From: Marinomonas profundi
Lineage (GTDB): Bacteria > Pseudomonadota > Gammaproteobacteria > Pseudomonadales > Marinomonadaceae
Reading direction: 5' to 3'
Assembly (NCBI RefSeq): GCF_020694005.1
Contig: NZ_CP073013.1
Coordinates: 434,001-498,000, forward strand
DNA: 64,000 bases
Within the stretch, counting starts at the first letter, position 1; each line of letters begins with the position of its first letter. The translations under genes and the position numbers were made by a program. This document shows, piece by piece, positions 19,329 to 29,333 of the stretch. A model generated the notes under the pieces. It worked only from the letters and a program-made list of their open reading frames with translations, was not told the origin of the DNA and made no database searches.

Positions 19329-21134
19329 CTAGCTATCCAATTGTAAAACCGCAAGAAAGGCTGATTGTGGCACTTCAACGTTGCCCACCTGCTTCATACG
19401 CTTCTTACCGTCTTTCTGTTTCTGTAATAATTTTTTCTTACGACTCACATCACCACCATAACACTTGGCTATGACGTTTTTACGTAACGCTTTAACCGTG
19501 GTACGTGAAATAACTTTCGCGCCAACCGCCCCCTGAATCGCCACATCAAACATCTGGCGAGGGATCAAATCTTTCATTTTTTCACACAGCGCTCGGCCTT
19601 TATATTGCACATTATCTTTGTGCATAATAAGCGCCAATGCGTCTACTCGCTCGCCGTTGATCAATATATCCAAACGACACAACGGAGCAGGACTAAAGTG
19701 AGAAAAGCTGTAATCCAGAGAGGCGAAGCCACGGCTACACGACTTCAATTTATCAAAGAAATCCATCACCACTTCGTTCATGGGTAATTCATAGCGCAGC
19801 TGCACCTGTCTACCAACGTATAGCATGTCTTTTTGCACGCCACGCTTTTCAATACACAAGGTAATCACGTTCCCCAGATACTCTTGCGGCACCAATATAT
19901 TGGCTTCCACAATGGGCTCACGCATTTCCTTAATCGTACCGGGATCCGGCATTTTTGACGGACTGTCTACATTGATGACATCGCCGTTATTCAGCTCAAC
20001 TTCAAACACCACTGTTGGTGCGGTAGAGATCAAATCAAGATTATATTCACGCTCTAAACGTTCTTGGATGATCTCCATATGCAGCATACCCAAGAAGCCA
20101 CAACGGAAACCAAAGCCCAACGCATCGGAGCTTTCTGGTTCAAAAAACAATGAAGCGTCATTCAAGGTCAGCTTACTCAAAGCGACACGAAAATCTTCAT
20201 AATCATCAGAGCTAACCGGGAACAAACCCGCATAAACTTGTGGTTTCACTTTCTGAAAGCCGGCTAACTGAGCAACATCAGGTGTCGAAGCATGGGTAAT
20301 GGTGTCACCCACGGGTGCGCCATGAATATCTTTAATACCCGCAACAACAAAGCCCACTTCGCCCGCTCTTAATACACCGGTTTCTTTTCGTTTTGGTGTG
20401 AAAATACCGGCCATATCAACAGGGTGAGCCTGCTTAGTCGATTTAATGAAGATTTTGTCTTTCTTGCGCAAAGTCCCCTGCTTGATACGCACCAAAGACA
20501 CCACGCCTAGGTAGTTATCAAACCAAGAATCGATAATCAACGCTTGCAATGGCGCATCAACATCGCCTTCAGGCGGTGGAATTGTCGCGACCAAACGCTC
20601 CAGCACATCATCAACCCCCATGCCTGTTTTTGCAGAACAGGTCACCGCATTCATCGCATCAATACCAATAATTTCTTCGATTTCGGCACTTACACGTTCA
20701 GGCTCAGCTTGTGGTAAATCGATTTTATTTAACACGGGCATCACTTCGAGGCCTTGCTCGATCGCCGTATAGCAGTTTGCCACTGATTGTGCTTCTACCC
20801 CTTGCGCGGCATCAACAACCAGCAACGCCCCTTCACAGGCGGCCAGTGAACGAGACACTTCATAAGAAAAATCCACGTGCCCGGGGGTATCGATGAAATT
20901 CAGCTGATAGGTTTGTCCGTCTTTGGCATGGTAATCCAGCGTCACACTTTGTGCTTTAATAGTGATGCCGCGTTCACGTTCAATATCCATGGAATCAAGA
21001 ACTTGAGCAGACATTTCACGTTCGCTCAACCCTTCACAAATCTGAATGAAGCGATCGGCTAACGTCGATTTCCCGTGGTCAATGTGGGCGATGATACTGA
21101 AATTGCGTATGTGCTTAAGATTATTGGAAGACAC
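19329..21134 (-). CDS. lepA: Elongation factor 4 (LepA)
   Basis: Ribosomal GTPase that acts during initiation or back-translocation and helps 30S biogenesis. G motifs are [21 protein letters not shown] and NKIDLPQA, followed by EF-G-like domains II, III and V and the LepA-specific C-terminal domain ([19 protein letters not shown], about residues 552-570). Length 601 matches the family. The start is GTG with GAG seven bases upstream. It heads the lepA-lepB-rnc-era-recO-acpS operon; the 248-bp upstream gap presumably holds its promoter, though I could not place one firmly. Confidence 0.96.
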   Translation of the reverse strand: MSSNNLKHIRNFSIIAHIDHGKSTLADRFIQICEGLSEREMSAQVLDSMDIERERGITIKAQSVTLDYHAKDGQTYQLNFIDTPGHVDFSYEVSRSLAACEGALLVVDAAQGVEAQSVANCYTAIEQGLEVMPVLNKIDLPQAEPERVSAEIEEIIGIDAMNAVTCSAKTGMGVDDVLERLVATIPPPEGDVDAPLQALIIDSWFDNYLGVVSLVRIKQGTLRKKDKIFIKSTKQAHPVDMAGIFTPKRKETGVLRAGEVGFVVAGIKDIHGAPVGDTITHASTPDVAQLAGFQKVKPQVYAGLFPVSSDDYEDFRVALSKLTLNDASLFFEPESSDALGFGFRCGFLGMLHMEIIQERLEREYNLDLISTAPTVVFEVELNNGDVINVDSPSKMPDPGTIKEMREPIVEANILVPQEYLGNVITLCIEKRGVQKDMLYVGRQVQLRYELPMNEVVMDFFDKLKSCSRGFASLDYSFSHFSPAPLCRLDILINGERVDALALIMHKDNVQYKGRALCEKMKDLIPRQMFDVAIQGAVGAKVISRTTVKALRKNVIAKCYGGDVSRKKKLLQKQKDGKKRMKQVGNVEVPQSAFLAVLQLDS

Positions 21135-21382
21135 TATTTACTCACACTTTAAAAGCGATATTTGAATGATTACCTGCCGACAATTGGCCACATGAGGCTA
21201 TTTTCCACCCTAAATAAGCGAAAAAACACACAGCAGTGATAGCCGAAGCCTCACAAAGAGACCATTAACAATCGGTTTTCAGGATAGAAATTGGCGAGCA
21301 TTCTACCGAAATTCACGCAAGGACTCCATTTATTTCATTGCTGAAAGGGCAGAGAGTCTCGTAAACATGCCGAGGCGCCAAG

Positions 21383-22015
21383 TTAAGGCAGAACGATCCC
21401 TCTTTGTAACAAAATACGCTCCACCGTATCCACCGTCGCTTGCGTATGAGCATCAATCTCGAGGTTTACTCTGTCGCCAACGGATAACATTCCAAAAGTG
21501 GTCAAGCGCAGCGTTTCTGGAATCAAAGACACTTCAATCCAATCGTTGCCGATGTCACTAATCGTCAAACTGGCCCCGTTTAGCCCAACATAGCCTTTAT
21601 CAAACAAATACCGTCTCGCATCCACTTGGTGCTGACGGTCCGTGGTAAAACGGATATGCACGCTTTCTTCAATTTTTTCAATTCGCGACACCAAGACCGA
21701 CGTCATAATATGCCCCGACATAACATGGCCGCCGATTTCATCTCCCATTTTCGCCGCACGCTCAAAATTAACGACATCGCCAACCTGTAATGCGCCGATA
21801 TTCGTTAATGCCAGCGTGGTATCAATCACATCAAATGTTAGTATGTCATGACCAATTTCTGCGACCGTAAGACAAACGCCGTTAATCGCAACACTTGCGC
21901 CCAGCTGCTGCCCCAACATAACCCCCGCTGGAAAAACCACTTGCACGCGTTTATTGCGTCCAATTTGTTCGGCAACTTTCACCGTCGCCACCCCTTGAAC
22001 AATACCCGTAAACAT
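21383..22015 (-). CDS. ribE: Riboflavin synthase, alpha chain
   Basis: Dismutates two molecules of 6,7-dimethyl-8-ribityllumazine to riboflavin. The protein starts MFTGIVQGVATV, the invariant family opening, and consists of two similar lumazine-binding barrels (residues about 1-97 and 98-197), with NGVCLTV in the first and NGASLTI in the second. Length 210 is normal. It stands apart from other rib genes here, and no FMN riboswitch is apparent upstream. Confidence 0.94.
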   Translation of the reverse strand: MFTGIVQGVATVKVAEQIGRNKRVQVVFPAGVMLGQQLGASVAINGVCLTVAEIGHDILTFDVIDTTLALTNIGALQVGDVVNFERAAKMGDEIGGHVMSGHIMTSVLVSRIEKIEESVHIRFTTDRQHQVDARRYLFDKGYVGLNGASLTISDIGNDWIEVSLIPETLRLTTFGMLSVGDRVNLEIDAHTQATVDTVERILLQRGIVLP

Positions 22016-22159
22016 AAAACCTCCTCATCAACAGGTGAAAAAATGAACGACCATAGCGCAAGAATGCGCACTAAACCTAAGACTGAAGAAGAAATGAACA
22101 CCCACGACCAAAGCAGCATCACCACTGGCCTTACGAGAGTTATTATAAAGTCACTAATA

Positions 22160-22188
22160 GGGTTATCCACAGGTTACGGGGATAACCC
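22160..22188. repeat. Perfect 9-bp inverted repeat containing a DnaA-box-like sequence
   Basis: GGGTTATCC and GGATAACCC are separated by 11 bases in the 327-bp gap between ribE and glgC. The left arm overlaps TTATCCACA, a perfect consensus DnaA box. The hairpin is not followed by a T-run, so it is a poor terminator; an operator or a structured leader of the leftward ribE transcript is possible. Apart from this and the glgC terminator the gap shows nothing. Confidence 0.5.
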
Positions 22189-22284
22189 TTTCCAATCTAG
22201 CAATCTAAAAAGCCAACACCTACTAATGCGACCAATTTACCGCTTTTCAAGCGCCAAAAACATAATAGTCGAAATAGCGACGAA

Positions 22285-22309
22285 AAAGCCGCTGTTACTA
22301 AGCGGCTTT
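22285..22309 (-). terminator. Rho-independent terminator of glgC
   Basis: AAAGCCGCT and AGCGGCTTT form a perfect 9-bp stem with a 7-base loop, followed on the minus strand by a T-run, about 33 bp beyond the glgC stop. Confidence 0.85.
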
Positions 22310-22342
22310 AATGGGAGAAAAACAAGGCAAAAACACGAAAAA

Positions 22343-23596
22343 TCAGTCGGACAACGCCTCAATCATTTCCTGTGTCACCAACGTTATTCCATCGGAACTT
22401 CGATAGAATCGAGCCGCATCGGCCACGGCATCCTCACCAATTACCGTCCCTTCAGGAAGGCGGCAATCAGAATCCAGAACAACCTTAGTAAGACGACAAT
22501 GACGCCCTATATCACAACGTGGCAAAATCACCGACTTATTGACATGGGAATAGGAGTTGACTCGAACGTTATTAAATAAGATTGACTGCTCAACCGTTGA
22601 GCCGGATACAATGCAGCCCGCAGAAACGACTGAGTTCAAAGCGGTACCAATTCGCTCTTCATAGTTGTAGTTGAATTTTGCCGCAGGGCGCTGATACTGA
22701 GCAGTACGAATGGGCCAGTCTTCATCGTACAAATCCAATTCTGGAACCAATCGAGTCAAATCCATATTGGCTTCCCAATACGCCGTTAATGTCCCCACAT
22801 CACGCCAGTAAGGCGTATCTGGATAATTGCTATTATCAATAACACTGCTGGCAAAATGATGGGCCTTGATTTTGCAACGCCCAACGAACAAAGGAATAAG
22901 ATCCTTCCCAAAATCATGACTTGAGTCGTTATCATGGGCATCTGAGCACAAGTTATCAGACAAAAATTTGGTATTGAAAATATAAATCCCCATGCTCGCC
23001 AGTGACACATCAGGCTTACCTGGCATAGTAGGAGGGTTAGCAGGCTTCTCCTCAAACGCAATGATATTATCGGCTTCATCGACATGCATAATGCCAAATT
23101 GATCCGCCTCTTTGAGCGGCACTTCAATGCAAGCAACCGTTACCTCCGCACCACTGTCCATATGCTCTTGCAGCATAATACTGTAATCCTGCTTGTAAAC
23201 GTGGTCACCCGCTAGAATCAAGATATATTCACTTTCTAACGCATTGATCATGCTCAAATTTTGATATACGGCATCGGCGGTGCCTCGATACCAATCACTG
23301 CCAGTTTGTTGTTGAGCAGGCCAAAGTTCAATGAATTCATTAAAGTCTGAACGCAGAAAATTCCAACCCCGTTGTACATGCTGATTCAGAGTATGGGAAC
23401 GATATTGTGTGAGAACAGCAATGCGACGCATGCCGGAGTTAATACAGTTTGAAAGCGGAAAATCAATAATTTTATACTTACCCGCAATAGGCACAGCGGG
23501 CTTAGAACGGTTATCCGTTAATTGTTTTAGTCTTGAACCGCGTCCACCAGCTAAGATAATGGACAGAGTTTTCATACGCGCCGTATTTAAATCCAT
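22343..23596 (-). CDS. glgC: Glucose-1-phosphate adenylyltransferase
   Basis: Makes ADP-glucose from ATP and glucose-1-phosphate, the committed step of bacterial glycogen synthesis. The nucleotidyltransferase signature LAGGRGSRLKQLT is near residues 15-27, SKPAVPIAGKYKIIDF next, then WYRGTADAVYQN and FEEKP; a C-terminal left-handed beta-helix follows. Length 417 is normal. AAGGG lies six bases before the ATG. It is divergent from glgA with 93 bp between them, so the pair probably shares a control region; glgB and glgP are not in the window. Confidence 0.95.
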   Translation of the reverse strand: MDLNTARMKTLSIILAGGRGSRLKQLTDNRSKPAVPIAGKYKIIDFPLSNCINSGMRRIAVLTQYRSHTLNQHVQRGWNFLRSDFNEFIELWPAQQQTGSDWYRGTADAVYQNLSMINALESEYILILAGDHVYKQDYSIMLQEHMDSGAEVTVACIEVPLKEADQFGIMHVDEADNIIAFEEKPANPPTMPGKPDVSLASMGIYIFNTKFLSDNLCSDAHDNDSSHDFGKDLIPLFVGRCKIKAHHFASSVIDNSNYPDTPYWRDVGTLTAYWEANMDLTRLVPELDLYDEDWPIRTAQYQRPAAKFNYNYEERIGTALNSVVSAGCIVSGSTVEQSILFNNVRVNSYSHVNKSVILPRCDIGRHCRLTKVVLDSDCRLPEGTVIGEDAVADAARFYRSSDGITLVTQEMIEALSD

Positions 23597-23689
23597 GTGA
23601 TGCCCTTATAATTTTTGTCAATTAGCTCTATTCCAAGTTCTAGTTAGGTATACTCTGATCATTATTTCAAATCAATAAGACGCCTAACA

Positions 23690-25138
23690 ATGAAAATATT
23701 ATTTGCCGCTTCCGAGATTTACCCCTTAATAAAAACAGGTGGACTTGCCGATGTTGCTGGCGCGCTCCCCGTTGCGCTGAGAAAAAAAGGCCATGATGTC
23801 AGACTCATCATGCCCGCTTATCAAGGCATAATAGAAAAGGTAGCGCCAATTCAAAAGACTATCAACCTCGGAAACCCATTTGGGGTCGGTGATTTACTTC
23901 TGCTTGAGACTCATATTCCAGAAAACAACACGCCAATTTGGTTACTGCAATGCCAAGCCTTGTATGAACGCGATGCAGGCCCCTACCTTGATGCCAGTGG
24001 ACACGACTTCCAAGACAACCACATACGTTTTGCAGCATTGTCTTGGGCAACGGCGACCCTAGCACTGCATGGCGAACTCATCGATTGGCAAGCGGACATA
24101 CTGCACCTTAACGATTGGCAAACTGGCTTTGCTGCTGCCTACCTCGAAAGTTGGAAAGTAAAGCATATTCCAGTGATAACAACCGTTCATAATTTGCGTT
24201 ATAACGGCAGCTTTGACATGGATCAATTTCCCCGTCTACAGCTATCACCTGAACTGCTAAGTATGCACGGTATGGAATTTTACGGGCGCTTTTCAGGCCT
24301 CAAAGCAGGCTTGGTTTACGCGGACGCGATTACGACGGTTAGCCCGACTTATGCCGAGGAAATACTGACGCCGGAATATGGTGACGGTCTTGATGGCACG
24401 CTCAGAGCGATGAAAGATAAACTGGTCGGTATTTTAAACGGTGTCGACTATGAACAATGGTCGCCCGAAAAAGACCCACACATTTCGCATCCTTACAGGC
24501 TAGAGACGGTCGATCAAAAGCCCCTCAACAAACTTGCCCTACTGCAAGAAAATGGCTTGTCAGAAGACCTTAATCAACCCGTCTTTGGCGTGGTGAGTCG
24601 ACTAACGGAACAAAAAGGGCTCGATCTGGTTTTAGAAGTCATGCCCTCTTTGTTGCAACAAGGTGCGCGACTTGTCGTACTTGGATCAGGGGACAAACAC
24701 TTAGAATCAGGGTATTTAGCATTGCAACAGCACTACCCAGAACAAGTTGCCGTGCGTATTGGGTATTTTGAAGATTACTCACATCGCCTTCAAGCCGGCG
24801 TCGATGCGCTTCTCATTCCATCACGCTTTGAACCCTGTGGCTTAACACAACTTTATGCGCTGAAATATGGCACCTTACCCGTTGTTCGGCACACTGGCGG
24901 CTTAGCGGACACCATTTTCGAAGCAGGAGAGCGAGCCAATGGATTTGTCTTTAAAGACGCCAACACCGCATCCTTACAAGCGGCCATGATACGCTGCATG
25001 GAAAGCTTCCACGACAAAAACAGTTGGCAAGAAAAGCAAAAAAACGCCATGCAATATGATCACAGCTGGGACGCAGTAACGGATCAATGGGAGCGTTTAT
25101 ATCAATCGTTGTTGCAAAGAGAAATGCCGACTCAATAA
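23690..25138 (+). CDS. glgA: Glycogen synthase (ADP-glucose type)
   Basis: GT5 family glucosyltransferase that extends alpha-1,4-glucan chains with ADP-glucose. The opening MKILFAASEIYPLIKTGG has the substrate-binding KTGGLADV loop (K15), and the C-terminal half has SRFEPCGLTQLYALKYG, the retaining GT-B catalytic region. Length 482 matches the family. Divergent from glgC, which supplies its substrate. Its ribosome site is weak. Confidence 0.95.
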   Translation: MKILFAASEIYPLIKTGGLADVAGALPVALRKKGHDVRLIMPAYQGIIEKVAPIQKTINLGNPFGVGDLLLLETHIPENNTPIWLLQCQALYERDAGPYLDASGHDFQDNHIRFAALSWATATLALHGELIDWQADILHLNDWQTGFAAAYLESWKVKHIPVITTVHNLRYNGSFDMDQFPRLQLSPELLSMHGMEFYGRFSGLKAGLVYADAITTVSPTYAEEILTPEYGDGLDGTLRAMKDKLVGILNGVDYEQWSPEKDPHISHPYRLETVDQKPLNKLALLQENGLSEDLNQPVFGVVSRLTEQKGLDLVLEVMPSLLQQGARLVVLGSGDKHLESGYLALQQHYPEQVAVRIGYFEDYSHRLQAGVDALLIPSRFEPCGLTQLYALKYGTLPVVRHTGGLADTIFEAGERANGFVFKDANTASLQAAMIRCMESFHDKNSWQEKQKNAMQYDHSWDAVTDQWERLYQSLLQREMPTQ

Positions 25139-25151
25139 GTAGCGTCGGCCA

Positions 25152-25985
25152 TTACTCTTCCAATAGGCTTACATGATCGCGAGCTTGCCATTGCAATACA
25201 CCATCATGTAACGCCTTTTCGGTGAAGCCATCTTGCTTCATAGACTGCAATGCAATCGCGATGCGATACTTCAAATCGCTTGTATTACAGGGGGATTTTT
25301 TCGACATCGTCAGATATAACCCCTCACTGCTAATATAAGGCAACACGGGCACAATAATGTCAGACAAACCTAGCAGGGAAGCATAAGCATGAGCGGGATT
25401 TTTTTCGTACAACACATAATCGACACGATCCGCCGCCAACATTCGTAACGCTTGAGACAAACTTGCTACCGACAATATATTTAAGTGGCGCTGGGCATAC
25501 TGATCAAATTCTTGCCCAAAACTATTATTAATGACGGTTACTCCCCACTTCCCCTCTAAATCCTCTTTTTTATTAAACGGGAACGCCTTGCCCTTGTGTT
25601 GCCATACCACACTGGTGGTATGCAGCATCACTGGCGCAAAGTAATCCATATAATTAGCCCGCTCGTTGGTATAAAAAGCCCCCGCCATTAAATCCACTCG
25701 GCCGTTTTTCACCTCTGTCTGAGCACGAGACCAAGGGCCGACATGGGAAAGGGTGATGGGAATACCAATACGACGGCTCACTTCGTCCAGAATGAGACGA
25801 TTGATACCGAGTAATCGTGCTGATGTGGGGGTTTCTCGCCACAAAAAAGGGGGATACTCTGAATTACCTGACGCACTAAGAGAAGAGCAGGAAGTCGATG
25901 ATTTAAGCGTTTTTTTGCCATCGGCGGCACTGGCAAAGCCCACATTAAGCAACAGACAGAAAACAATACATGAGCACAACCGCAT
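25152..25985 (-). CDS. Periplasmic solute-binding protein, family 3 type
   Basis: A cleavable signal peptide ends around FASAADG (residues about 18-24), followed by the SBP_bac_3 fold seen in polar amino-acid binding proteins (EYPPFLWRE, DLMAGAFYTNERANYMDYFAP). No permease or ATPase gene is adjacent, so it may be an orphan binding protein or a sensor-type domain; many such orphans occur in marine gammaproteobacteria. GGAG precedes the ATG by about nine bases. Ligand unknown. It converges on glgA, 13 bp away. Confidence 0.75.
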   Translation of the reverse strand: MRLCSCIVFCLLLNVGFASAADGKKTLKSSTSCSSLSASGNSEYPPFLWRETPTSARLLGINRLILDEVSRRIGIPITLSHVGPWSRAQTEVKNGRVDLMAGAFYTNERANYMDYFAPVMLHTTSVVWQHKGKAFPFNKKEDLEGKWGVTVINNSFGQEFDQYAQRHLNILSVASLSQALRMLAADRVDYVLYEKNPAHAYASLLGLSDIIVPVLPYISSEGLYLTMSKKSPCNTSDLKYRIAIALQSMKQDGFTEKALHDGVLQWQARDHVSLLEE

Positions 25986-26325
25986 ACAGCGTCACTCCTT
26001 TACAAGTAAAATTCAAATAACCAACGACGCTATTCTCTTTTGTATAAAAAATGGGGGATTGCCAAGGCGAGTCATCGGCCCCTCCCTCATCTAAACAACG
26101 TATCTTTTAACCATGCATTCTTTAGGCCATGCATTCTCTAGACTCTGTTTCTTTGATGGTCTTATTTTACGTCTTTATAACGCTCCAACGACTCAACCCC
26201 AAACAGAACACTAAGACACAATAACCAACTTCACGCCTAACAAAACCTTTACACTATTTGAAAAGGCTATATAAGAACCCAGCAATTATCAATCTTCATT
26301 TCTATTATTTAAAAAGAACAACGAG

Positions 26326-26393
26326 TTAGAAAGACCAACTTTTTAGAAAGGCCAACTGTCTAAAACGGCCAACTGTCTTAAAAAGGCCAAAAG
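26326..26393. repeat. Tandem 17-18-bp repeat at the end of mrcB
   Basis: Four imperfect units of the form TTAGAAAGGCCAACTGTC lie head to tail; the last overlaps the mrcB stop codon and its final codons. The rest of the 392-bp gap between the binding-protein gene and mrcB also has a doubled CCATGCATTCT near 26,112-26,143. I see no gene in this gap. Confidence 0.6.
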
Positions 26394-28678
26394 CAGGAAC
26401 TGCGACTTTTAGGCTCGGTGCCCAATAAAAAAGCCAAGGTCACTTTTTCATCGCACCGATCGGCCGCGATTTCAAACTTACTGTCTAATACGCTGTAGTG
26501 AGCGGCGCCATCAGGCAAGGTATTGGGCAAAGAAATAGAGTTCACATTTCGAGTAAAGTCTATCCATACTTTTTGCGCACCACTACTACCGGTGATACTT
26601 AAAGGCACATTATCATCATCACCCAACCAAACGATGGTCGAATAATCCCCCGTTATCCCCACATACCAGCTGTCTTTCTGCTGATTTGTGGTACCGGTTT
26701 TCGCAGCGAAATTCAATTCAGGAAACGCCGCCTGAGCCGCTCGAGCTGTGCCTATTTTGGGTGTTTTTGTCATACCATCCAAGGTCACGGCAAGCAAAGC
26801 ATCCGTAAACGGCACGTCATTGTGCTGATCGAAGCGCTTCATTAATTGATCACTCTGATCCATCACCGCCAGCACCACGCCAAGCTCACTGCTGTTTCCC
26901 TGAGAGGCAATCGGTTGATACAAACGTGAAACCTCAAACGGCGACAACTCTATGGCACCCAATGCAACAGCAGGGTGCATGGTAAAAGGTCGCTTAACCC
27001 CCAGCTGGCGCAAGGTATCGCCAACTCGATCAAAGCCTATTTGTTGTGCTAACGACACCGTGGCTAAGTTATAAGACTTCGCCATCGCCTCATAAAGGTG
27101 CACGACGCCATGAGTTTGTCGATCATAATTTTCGGGGGCCCAGATTTTGCCAGCAACGTTAAAGCGTAATTGTTTGTCTTCAATCTGAGACCACCAGGTA
27201 TAACGCCCCGTCGCCAAAGCGGACAAATACAAAGGAGGTTTAACCAAAGAGCCAATGGGTCTCACCGCGCCCAATGCTCGATTGAACCCGGTATAGTGTT
27301 GGCCACTGGATCCAACAACCGCCCGTACTTGCCCTGACAATCTATCGGTCACCACCATTGCGCCCTGCAAGCCCTTTAGTTTCGGGTCGCGTTTTTCCAG
27401 CGCCGCTACTTGCCGCTGCATCGCTACACTGGCGGCACGTTGCGCCCGTATATCCACACCAGTGTAAATACGTAAATTCTTCGTCGCTAAGGTGGTTTCA
27501 TCAAAATCGCGGGACAACTGCATCGCAACAAGGTCTAAATAGTCGCCATACACAGAGCGCTCTTTTTTCTTATCGGCAAGGCGAATAGGCCGTTCTATCA
27601 AGCTGTTGTAATCTGCGGCGGATAATCGTCCTTGGCTTTTCAATACCGCCAACACCGTATTGCGTCGATCTTTCGCACGCTTAGGAGAACGTTCAGGGTT
27701 ATACAAAGACGGCCCTTTGACCATGCCAACCAAAAGGGCAAATTCATCGATATTGAGTTCATTCAATGGTCGACCAAAAAAGTGCTGGCTCGCCGCCGCA
27801 AACCCATGCAACGCACTGTTACCTAATTGCGCCAGATAGACTTCGTTCATGTAGGCCGTAATAATGGCTTGTTTGGAGTAATGGTATTCCAGCAATACGC
27901 TCATCACGACTTCTGTCAACTTTCGCGTATAGGTACGCTCTGAACTCAAATACATGTTCTTAACGAGTTGTTGAGTCAAGGTGGAACCACCTTGACGCCG
28001 AGCCCCTTGGGTAAAGTTGACCACCGCCGCCCGTGCAATCCCAGTTAACGATATCCCCCAATGCTGGTAAAAGTCTTGATCTTCTACTGCAACCAGAATA
28101 TCAATCAGGGCTTTCGGAATATCGTCATAGGTTAGTATTTGGCGACTCTCCGTATTACCGCCATACAAAAAGCCAATACGTTGCGGTTCAATCCTAGCCT
28201 CAGCCACATCGTCGCCATTCAAAGCTTGAATCTGCAAGCGCCCTTCTTGGAAAGAAAAAATACGTCGCTCACTGCCATGAAAACCAAGATGGTCCACATA
28301 AGATCTCAAGTGTGCGCTCACTTTCGTTTGGCTGCGCGCCGCCCAACCTACTTTTTGGCTGTTTCGGCCAAAACGATAGCCGGTTTCTTCCAGTAAGCCT
28401 TCAAGATCTTGCTTTTTCCAAGGGGCGCCACGGCGTAAAATAATCGGTGCACTGTACACTTCGGAAGGGACTTGCCACTTCTGCCCCTCAAAACGACTAA
28501 CAACTTGACCATTTAACCACCAGACCCAGCCAGCAAAGGGAATACTGCCTACCAGAGCAAGGATAATCCCCCCTTTCACAAGGCGATAAAAAAACCTTTT
28601 CAGCATCGAAGTACGAGGCGGTTTTTTCTTTCGAGTCGAGGACGTAGAGGAAGATTTTACAGGCGTTTTTTTGATCAT
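26378..28678 (-). CDS. mrcB: Penicillin-binding protein 1B
   Basis: Bifunctional peptidoglycan glycosyltransferase and transpeptidase anchored in the inner membrane. Order: basic cytoplasmic tail, membrane helix (about 33-52), UB2H region that binds LpoB in E. coli, GT51 domain with catalytic E199 in VEDQDFYQHWG and GGSTLTQQLVKN, then the transpeptidase with S477 in GSLVKP, SYN and KTGT. The protein ends soon after the transpeptidase. Length 766 is typical of class A PBP1B. Confidence 0.95.
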   Translation of the reverse strand: MIKKTPVKSSSTSSTRKKKPPRTSMLKRFFYRLVKGGIILALVGSIPFAGWVWWLNGQVVSRFEGQKWQVPSEVYSAPIILRRGAPWKKQDLEGLLEETGYRFGRNSQKVGWAARSQTKVSAHLRSYVDHLGFHGSERRIFSFQEGRLQIQALNGDDVAEARIEPQRIGFLYGGNTESRQILTYDDIPKALIDILVAVEDQDFYQHWGISLTGIARAAVVNFTQGARRQGGSTLTQQLVKNMYLSSERTYTRKLTEVVMSVLLEYHYSKQAIITAYMNEVYLAQLGNSALHGFAAASQHFFGRPLNELNIDEFALLVGMVKGPSLYNPERSPKRAKDRRNTVLAVLKSQGRLSAADYNSLIERPIRLADKKKERSVYGDYLDLVAMQLSRDFDETTLATKNLRIYTGVDIRAQRAASVAMQRQVAALEKRDPKLKGLQGAMVVTDRLSGQVRAVVGSSGQHYTGFNRALGAVRPIGSLVKPPLYLSALATGRYTWWSQIEDKQLRFNVAGKIWAPENYDRQTHGVVHLYEAMAKSYNLATVSLAQQIGFDRVGDTLRQLGVKRPFTMHPAVALGAIELSPFEVSRLYQPIASQGNSSELGVVLAVMDQSDQLMKRFDQHNDVPFTDALLAVTLDGMTKTPKIGTARAAQAAFPELNFAAKTGTTNQQKDSWYVGITGDYSTIVWLGDDDNVPLSITGSSGAQKVWIDFTRNVNSISLPNTLPDGAAHYSVLDSKFEIAADRCDEKVTLAFLLGTEPKSRSSCFWPF

Positions 28679-28963
28679 AGTGCGCGATTATAAGGAGCTT
28701 ACTAACCGCAAGCAACGACCAAAAAACAACTAACTCAATTCTTGCATATTGACTCATTCATCGTAGCGCTTTAGAGTCCCTACTCACGGAAAGTTTATTT
28801 AACTGGCATTTCCCTAGTATTATCAGCAAAGTCGGCAACAGAATGGAAAGAAAACACCACTAGATCTGACCTGCCCAATCGTCACTCTAGTTCGCATGAT
28901 TATGGAAAGCGTCAATTCTTTTAAAATAAACAACATTCATTATAAAAAAAGTGCGGTAATCAC

Positions 28964-29293
28964 GTGTTTAACAAGCATCTAATCCCCGATGCGCAAAACC
29001 TTCCTGAAGGCAAAGCGCTGAATGTCAAAGTAGAAGACTACGATTTTTTAATTACAAAGCAGCAAGGTCAAATTATTGCTTATGAGAATCTTTGTCCTCA
29101 CCAAAACAAGAAACTCACTTGGTCCACAGAAAATACCCTTGAAGATGAAGGGGATTATTTAAAATGCCACCATCATGGCGCGCTCTTTTCACCAAAAGAT
29201 GGCACCTGCATTACTGGCCCTTGTCAGGGTAGCCATTTAAAAAAAGTCATCGTGGGTATGGAGCAAGGACACTGCTATTTATTGCTCGCTTAA
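28964..29293 (+). CDS. Rieske 2Fe-2S domain protein
   Basis: A 109-residue single-domain ferredoxin-like protein. Cluster ligands are visible as CPH (about residues 45-47) and CHHH (about 69-72), the CxH...CxxH pattern of Rieske centres. Start is GTG; upstream frames are closed by a stop, so it cannot extend far. It precedes modA by 40 bp in the same direction; co-transcription with a molybdate transporter suggests electron delivery to an unknown oxygenase or reductase, but this is speculative. Confidence 0.85.
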   Translation: MFNKHLIPDAQNLPEGKALNVKVEDYDFLITKQQGQIIAYENLCPHQNKKLTWSTENTLEDEGDYLKCHHHGALFSPKDGTCITGPCQGSHLKKVIVGMEQGHCYLLLA

Positions 29294-29333
29294 CTTTACA
29301 TTAATTGACTCTAGAAGCAGGCTAAGCAAGGCG

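Noticed and set aside
21848-22579. 243-residue rightward open frame spanning the ribE-glgC gap
   Set aside because: Overlaps both ribE and glgC ends and the glgC terminator; composition is not protein-like.
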